Shown here one piece after another: positions 59,847 through 64,000 of a DNA stretch of 64,000 nucleotides. The notes beneath the pieces are model-generated. The model was not told the origin of the DNA. It searched no databases and saw nothing but the letters and a program-made list of their open reading frames with translations. Position numbers and translations under genes: made by a program. Source of the DNA: Veillonella intestinalis (GTDB lineage Bacteria > Bacillota > Negativicutes > Veillonellales > Veillonellaceae); assembly GCF_943193155.1 (NCBI RefSeq), contig NZ_CALPDB010000007.1:1-64000 (forward strand), in the 5' to 3' direction. Each line of letters opens with the position of its first letter. The first letter of the stretch is position 1.

Positions 59847-60156
59847 ATTTATGAGAGTAATGGTTATGTTTGATCTACCTGTGGAATCTTCAGCTAATCG
59901 TAAATCATATAGAGTTTTTAGAAAATTTTTACTATCCACAGGATTTTATATGATGCAAGAATCAATATATGCTAAGTTGGTGCTGAATCAAACAGAAGCT
60001 AATAAGGTTATGGCGTATGTTAGATGTCAGAAGCCACCTGAAGGGTTAGTACAAATGCTTGTGATTACAGAAAAACAATTTGCAAAAATGGAGACGCTGG
60101 TTGGTGAAGTAGCAACTGAAGTTGTAACGTCTACAGATCGGCTATTAGTATTATGA
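59836..60156 (+). CDS. cas2: Cas2, type II
   Basis: A 106-residue ferredoxin-fold protein, structural partner of Cas1 in spacer acquisition. The N terminus MSYRFMRVMVMFDLPVESSA has the beta-1 strand and the conserved Asp; the TGFYMMQESIYAKL stretch is the second family block. ATG 59836 is chosen because TGGAG lies just before it and the start overlaps the cas1 stop; a TTG at 59827 is the alternative. It overlaps csn2 by four bases. Confidence 0.94.
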   Translation: MSYRFMRVMVMFDLPVESSANRKSYRVFRKFLLSTGFYMMQESIYAKLVLNQTEANKVMAYVRCQKPPEGLVQMLVITEKQFAKMETLVGEVATEVVTSTDRLLVL

Positions 60157-60827
60157 AACTAACTTATTTAACATTGGATTTAGAACTTGATTTATCTGAT
60201 GAAATAATTACGACTTTAATAGTTGAAGAAAGGAGTGTCTTTAGAAAGTTAGTAAAGGACTTTTTTCAAGCTAGTGGTGGAGAAGAAAGTGAATGGGTAC
60301 TATCAGTAGCTAATAAAATACTGGATATAAAAAAGGATGTGTATTTTATTAGTGATTTCTTTAAATTAGATATTAATAATAAGACTTTACTATCTAAATT
60401 ACATCAAAGATTGTCTGGAATTGCTACAGAAGAGGTTGAGCTATTGTATGAGATTAATCAAAAAATACAACAGCTTTTATTATCGTTAGAAAGCAGTCTT
60501 TCTATTGATGTTTTTCACAATGAATTAATTGCAGTACAAGATATTGTTAAGCTAGGCAATTTTCTAATTAGAGATGATGAGTTTGATGATATTGGTAAAG
60601 TGGCTAATTTTATTGATGTAGTTATAGAGTTACTAAATCCTAAATTGATGGTTTTGTTGAACCCCCGTTCATATATGGATGATGGGGAAATAACTTTATT
60701 TTTTGAAACAATGCTTTGTAAAAAAATTCCAGTACTATGTATAGAACGAGTATGTAAAGATGATATATCAGTTGTAAGAAATAAGGAAATAATTTATACT
60801 TTAGATAAAGATTTATGTGTATTTTAG
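60153..60827 (+). CDS. csn2: Csn2 adaptation protein, type II-A
   Basis: A 224-residue Csn2, the subtype II-A marker. Csn2 forms a calcium-stabilised tetramer ring that slides on DNA ends during spacer uptake. The length matches the canonical short Csn2 of Streptococcus. Visible parts are the N-terminal MKLTYLTLDLELDLSDEII and the C-terminal KLMVLLNPRSYMDDGEITLF and PVLCIERV. It is less conserved than Cas1 and is called partly from position. It ends 88 bp before the first CRISPR repeat. Confidence 0.88.
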   Translation: MKLTYLTLDLELDLSDEIITTLIVEERSVFRKLVKDFFQASGGEESEWVLSVANKILDIKKDVYFISDFFKLDINNKTLLSKLHQRLSGIATEEVELLYEINQKIQQLLLSLESSLSIDVFHNELIAVQDIVKLGNFLIRDDEFDDIGKVANFIDVVIELLNPKLMVLLNPRSYMDDGEITLFFETMLCKKIPVLCIERVCKDDISVVRNKEIIYTLDKDLCVF

Positions 60828-60915
60828 ATTGAAACACTAGTATGGCACTTGGCTCGTAACCGGAAAATTCTCTTGAACTTTAAATTCATAAAATTTTGTA
60901 AATATGCAATTTGGG
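60828..60915 (+). promoter_or_regulatory. CRISPR leader
   Basis: The 88 bp between csn2 and the first repeat are AT-rich in the second half. A TTGAAC at about 60873 is a possible -35 box. The last bases before the repeat (CAATTTGGG) would be the leader-anchoring site read by Cas1-Cas2 in subtype II-A. Repeat decay at the far end supports this orientation. Confidence 0.55.
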
Positions 60916-61218
60916 GTTTGAGAGTAGTGTAATACTAGTGTGGTCTAAAACTAAGGCAAGCGAAAGTAAATCAGTTGACATGTTTGAGAGTAGTGTAATA
61001 CTAGTGTGGTCTAAAACTTAGATAATCAATGAGCAGAGTTAAAACTTAGTTTGAGAGTAGTGTAATACTAGTGTGGTCTAAAACTCGCCAGTAGCGATTC
61101 GTTTTGTCATATCTGTTTGAGAGTAGTGTAATACTAGTTTGGTTTAAAACTTCCTGCACAGTCGCCACCTTTTGAAACTAGTTTGAGAGTAGTGTAATTT
61201 TATATTACGGTCTAATCC
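60916..61218 (+). CRISPR. Type II-A CRISPR array, five repeats and four spacers
   Basis: Thirty-six-base repeats start GTTTGAGAGTAGTGTAATAC and end TAGTGTGGTCTAAAAC. Copies lie at 60916-60951, 60982-61017, 61049-61084 (identical), 61115-61150 (two changes: TTTGG and TTTAAAAC) and about 61181-61218 (strongly degenerate after base 18, ending GGTCTAATCC). Spacers are 30, 31, 30 and 30 bp. Decay at the distal end is normal and puts the leader on the csn2 side. I could not compare the spacers with any phage or plasmid. Confidence 0.97.
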
Positions 61219-61324
61219 TCATCTTACATATTCCCTCAAAAAAATGTAAGAAAATTCATTTTCCCTCTTGCGCAAAAAATAAAATCATGATACTATATGA
61301 AAGTACCTGGAATAACGGTATTGC

Positions 61325-61400
61325 GGCCCCGTGGTGTAGCGGTTAACATGTCGCCCTGTCACGGCGAAGATCGTCAGTTCAAATCTGATCGGGGTCGCCA
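61325..61400 (+). tRNA. tRNA-Asp (GTC anticodon)
   Basis: Acceptor GGCCCCG with CGGGGTC, anticodon loop CTGTCAC (GTC), T-arm with AGTTCAAATCT, discriminator G and an encoded CCA at 61398-61400. It is the first of three tRNA genes in one cluster. Confidence 0.97.
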
Positions 61401-61431
61401 TTTTTTTATTTACAAAAGTTTTTCCTCATTT

Positions 61432-61507
61432 GCCTCGGTAGCTCAGTCGGTAGAGCAAAGGACTGAAAATCCTTGTGTCGACAGTTCGATTCTGTCCTGA
61501 GGCACCA
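61432..61507 (+). tRNA. tRNA-Phe (GAA anticodon)
   Basis: Acceptor GCCTCGG with CTGAGGC, D-arm GTAGCTCAGTCGGTAGAGC, anticodon loop CTGAAAA (GAA), T-arm AGTTCGATTCT and encoded CCA at 61505-61507. Confidence 0.97.
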
Positions 61508-61526
61508 TTAAGAATAAAAATTCTAT

Positions 61527-61612
61527 GCGGTTGTGGTGGAATGGCAGACACGCCATCTTGAGGGGGTGGTGAGCGTACGCTCGTATGGGTTCAAGTCCCA
61601 TCAACCGCACCA
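61527..61612 (+). tRNA. tRNA-Leu (GAG anticodon)
   Basis: Class II tRNA with acceptor GCGGTTG and CAACCGC, anticodon stem CCATC/GGTGG around loop TTGAGGG (GAG), variable arm GAGCGTACGCTC and encoded CCA at 61610-61612. It reads CUC/CUU codons. Confidence 0.95.
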
Positions 61613-61622
61613 TACAGTAAAT

Positions 61623-61656
61623 AAGCGCCTTGTGAGTTTTCACAGGGCGCTTTTTG
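61623..61656 (+). terminator. Terminator of the tRNA cluster
   Basis: AAGCGCCTTGTGA pairs with TCACAGGGCGCTT (with G-U), followed by TTTTTG. Confidence 0.87.
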
Positions 61657-61702
61657 ACTATAGATAACAATATGATTTTGTTAATATTGATGAATTTCCC
61701 AT

Positions 61703-63133
61703 CTATTGATTTACTTCAGGATATTCATAAGAAGGTGGTCCATCTTGGCGGCTTTCGTCGTAATGTTTAAGGATACTTTTAATTTCTTTACGTAGTAAAA
61801 TTAAGGCAATTAAGTTTGGAATTACCATAATACCGTTAAACATATCACTTAAATTCCACACAAAGTCTACTTTACCAGCAGAACCTAATACAATGAATAC
61901 TAATACAATAATACGATAGATATGAATTGCTATATTTTTTTGTTTGAATAAGAATCGAATATTGGACTCACCGAAATAGTACCAACCAACTACGGTAGTA
62001 AAGGCGAAGAATGTTAAGCAAATAGCGATAATAGCAGGTCCAATATCACCAAAGGCGGTAGCAAAGGCTTGTTGGGTAATAAGTGCACCAGATAGACCTA
62101 GTTCATGACTACCAGTTAAAAGAATAATTAATGCGGTAGCTGTACAAATGATAATGGTATCAAAGAATACGCCAAAGAAAGCTACAAAACCTTGTAATAC
62201 GGGATGTAATACTAATGCTGTAGCGTGAGCATGTGGGGTAGAGCCCATACCAGCTTCATTGGAGAATAAGCCACGAGCGACACCAAAACGAATGGCTTCT
62301 TTCATTGTTATACCTAAAGCGCCACCGCCAATAGCAGATGGGTTGAAAGCTCCTTCAAAAATATATTGTAAGGTAGGCATAATATGATTAGAGAATTTAA
62401 ATAAAATAGCAATAGCGCATAAAATATATAAAAGCGCCATAAAAGGTACGACTAATTGGGCAAAGGTGGCAATGCGCTGTATTCCACCAATAAAAATTAA
62501 ACCAGCTAATAGGGCGATTGAGATGCCAATATAAATAGGTTCAAAGCCAAAAGCACTATTTACAGAGGAGGCGATGGAATTGGATTGCACCATGCAACCA
62601 ATAAAACCTAACGCAATAATAATGGCGATAGAAAAAAAGTACGCGAGAAAGTTAGCGGAATTAGAGCCTATAATATTTTTAAGACCTTTTGAAATGTAGA
62701 AGGCAGGGCCACCGATAAATTGGCCTTTAATATCCTCTCGATAATGTTGCGCTAATATTGCTTCTGAAAAAATGGTAGCCATACCAAACATAGCGCTTAA
62801 CCACATCCAGAAGATTGCGCCTGGTCCACCAGCCATAATAGCAGTAGCAACACCAGCTACATTTCCGGTTCCGACTTGAGCGGAGATTGCCACAGCAAGT
62901 GCTTGAAATGAAGATATCGATTTTTCATTGTTACTGCCTTCAGGTTTATGACCTTTATAAAGGCGACCAAAGACTTGACGACAGGCAGGACCGAAGCGAA
63001 TAAATTGTGGAGCCCCTAGATAAATAGTAAAGAAAATGCCAATTCCTACCAAAGCATACATAAGTATGTATCCCCAAAGTACATCATTAATTGCTGTAAC
63101 AATAGTTTCTAATACTACAATAAAATGTTCCAT
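61703..63133 (-). CDS. Alanine/sodium symporter, AGCS family
   Basis: A 476-residue transporter with about eleven spans that brings alanine or glycine into the cell with sodium. Family blocks include QVGTGNVAGVATAIMAGGPG, GGPAFYISKGLKNIIGS, and FGVARGLFSNEAGMGSTPHA, the AGCS signature. The long final span set ends in a basic and then acidic cytoplasmic tail. GAGAGGG precedes ATG 63133. It is a single gene facing the tRNA cluster. Confidence 0.94.
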   Translation of the reverse strand: MEHFIVVLETIVTAINDVLWGYILMYALVGIGIFFTIYLGAPQFIRFGPACRQVFGRLYKGHKPEGSNNEKSISSFQALAVAISAQVGTGNVAGVATAIMAGGPGAIFWMWLSAMFGMATIFSEAILAQHYREDIKGQFIGGPAFYISKGLKNIIGSNSANFLAYFFSIAIIIALGFIGCMVQSNSIASSVNSAFGFEPIYIGISIALLAGLIFIGGIQRIATFAQLVVPFMALLYILCAIAILFKFSNHIMPTLQYIFEGAFNPSAIGGGALGITMKEAIRFGVARGLFSNEAGMGSTPHAHATALVLHPVLQGFVAFFGVFFDTIIICTATALIILLTGSHELGLSGALITQQAFATAFGDIGPAIIAICLTFFAFTTVVGWYYFGESNIRFLFKQKNIAIHIYRIIVLVFIVLGSAGKVDFVWNLSDMFNGIMVIPNLIALILLRKEIKSILKHYDESRQDGPPSYEYPEVNQ

Positions 63134-63431
63134 CGCAATCCCTCTCTTCTTATACGTATTCTCAGTTTATGAGCTGACGCTATTGAAAAATAAACAGAAT
63201 ATGAAAATTATATTATCATTAAAAGTCTCTTTTGTAAATACAAATGTTTATTTAAAAGAGACAAGGCATATATTACTATTTAGAATTAAGTATGTACTAA
63301 ATTAAACCAGTTATTTTAAAGGAGTCAGTGTATGATATAATATGAGGTAGCTTTAAGAATGAGAGATATTTATTATTGGGGGATTTAAACATTATAGATT
63401 AGTGGTGGGTTTTACTAAAGGAGAATTCATC

Positions 63432-64000
63432 TTGGAATTACTATGGTTTACGTTTGATATTATTGGCACGATTGCCTTTGCCATTTCAGGGACTCTTGTG
63501 GGGATTGGTCGGCGAATGGATATTTTTGGTATGCTCGTGTTGGCTTTGGCCACTGCTATTGGTGGCGGTATTATGCGTGATTTGATTGTTGGTAATATTC
63601 CGCCCAATTCACTGCGTACGTTTACCTATGTGTTTATTGTAATGGCGGTTACATTTGGGGTCTTTTTTATTTATCGCGTACGGCGAGCTCATTATATTGG
63701 CACACGGTGGGTGCGTCGCATGTATCTGGGTGCTGACACGCTCGGTCTTGCCTCTTTTACTGTAACTGGGGCAGGGATAGGGGTATATAACTATCCTGAA
63801 ATGCCAGTTCTTGCAGTTATCTTGGGGCTTTTGACTGCTGTTGGTGGCGGGGTTATTCGCGATGTCTTAGCACAGCGTGTACCGTCAGTATTGCGGGAAG
63901 AGGTTTATGCGTTACCCGCTATTATTGGAGGGATTGTGTACTATGCGTTTTATCATGCCGGGCAATGGCAGATGGCGTCGTATAGTGCATTTATTATTGT
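63432..64000 (+). CDS. TRIC/UPF0126-family membrane protein (partial)
   Basis: The first 189 residues of a protein cut by the window end. Two homologous halves are visible, each with three spans and a GGGxxRD motif: TAIGGGIMRDLIVGNIPP and TAVGGGVIRDVLAQRVPS. This is the trimeric intracellular cation channel (UPF0126, YicG-like) family; bacterial members are K+ channels or glycine transporters. It starts at TTG 63432 with AAGGAG 8-13 bases upstream. The C terminus, usually a further 15-25 residues, is outside the window. Confidence 0.85.
   Translation, partial: MELLWFTFDIIGTIAFAISGTLVGIGRRMDIFGMLVLALATAIGGGIMRDLIVGNIPPNSLRTFTYVFIVMAVTFGVFFIYRVRRAHYIGTRWVRRMYLGADTLGLASFTVTGAGIGVYNYPEMPVLAVILGLLTAVGGGVIRDVLAQRVPSVLREEVYALPAIIGGIVYYAFYHAGQWQMASYSAFII

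Noticed and set aside
61297-61500. A 67-codon frame across the tRNA genes
   Set aside because: It runs through tRNA-Asp and most of tRNA-Phe, which have complete cloverleaves and encoded CCA ends.

Overview
The window looks like a chromosomal segment of a low-GC, anaerobic, lactate-using member of the Negativicutes, most likely Veillonella or a close relative. This is inferred from gene content (nickel lactate racemase LarA, a stand-alone oxaloacetate-decarboxylase-type carboxyltransferase, a monomeric [FeFe] hydrogenase, several SAM-I riboswitches) and from the type II-A CRISPR locus. No species assignment can be proven from the sequence alone. The window opens inside an rRNA operon (5S rRNA plus terminator) and ends inside a TRIC/UPF0126 membrane-protein gene.

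Layout. 1-9.3 kb: 5S rRNA, a 99-bp structured tandem repeat, a GNAT acetyltransferase, LarA, a MarR regulator with an Old Yellow Enzyme and three matching palindromes, an orphan lipoprotein binding protein, a DEDDh exonuclease, and the nucleoside salvage operon deoC-pdp-cdd behind a six-copy 15-bp repeat. 9.4-11.6 kb: two paralogous metQ genes, each behind its own SAM-I riboswitch and terminator. 12-17.1 kb: a very AT-rich island starting with an XRE regulator and carrying small membrane proteins, lipoproteins, zinc-ribbon proteins and a MORN-repeat lipoprotein; one small gene is frameshifted at a G run and has an intact paralogue at the other end of the island. 17.3-25.5 kb: tRNA-Ser, a second XRE regulator, a secreted Ada-type zinc protein, an omega-amidase-like hydrolase, an envelope operon (deacetylase, NAGPA-domain protein, propeller-like protein), the carboxyltransferase, a PhzF remnant and a YbaK-type deacylase. 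25.6-35.9 kb: a methyltransferase, a nickel/peptide-type ABC operon, a CsoR/RcnR-type metal sensor, pyrFE, an RraA-like protein and a D-2-hydroxyacid dehydrogenase.

36-47.5 kb: [FeFe] hydrogenase; a SAM-riboswitch-controlled YxjG/H-type methyltransferase coupled to AzlC-AzlD; then a complete unsaturated-uronate/2-keto-3-deoxygluconate route (LacI-type regulator, KduI, KduD, KdgT, KdgK, KDPG aldolase) leading to pyruvate and glyceraldehyde-3-phosphate. 47.7-54.4 kb: LMW phosphatase with an M50-type protease, a protein built from five tandem helix-turn-helix units, a TauE/SafE exporter, a two-gene membrane-protein pair of unknown function, and a PPC-domain protein. 54.6-61.2 kb: a complete type II-A CRISPR-Cas system (divergent tracrRNA, cas9, cas1, cas2, csn2, and an array of five repeats and four spacers). 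61.3-64 kb: tRNA-Asp, tRNA-Phe, tRNA-Leu, an alanine/sodium symporter and the partial TRIC gene.

Best candidates for something undescribed are the AT-rich island at 12.1-17.1 kb, the membrane-protein pair at 51.6-53.9 kb beside the CRISPR locus, and the five-HTH protein at 49.1-49.9 kb. A nickel theme (LarA, Nik-type transporter, metal sensor) and a SAM/methionine theme (three SAM-I riboswitches controlling MetQ twice and the YxjG-AzlCD operon) run through the window.
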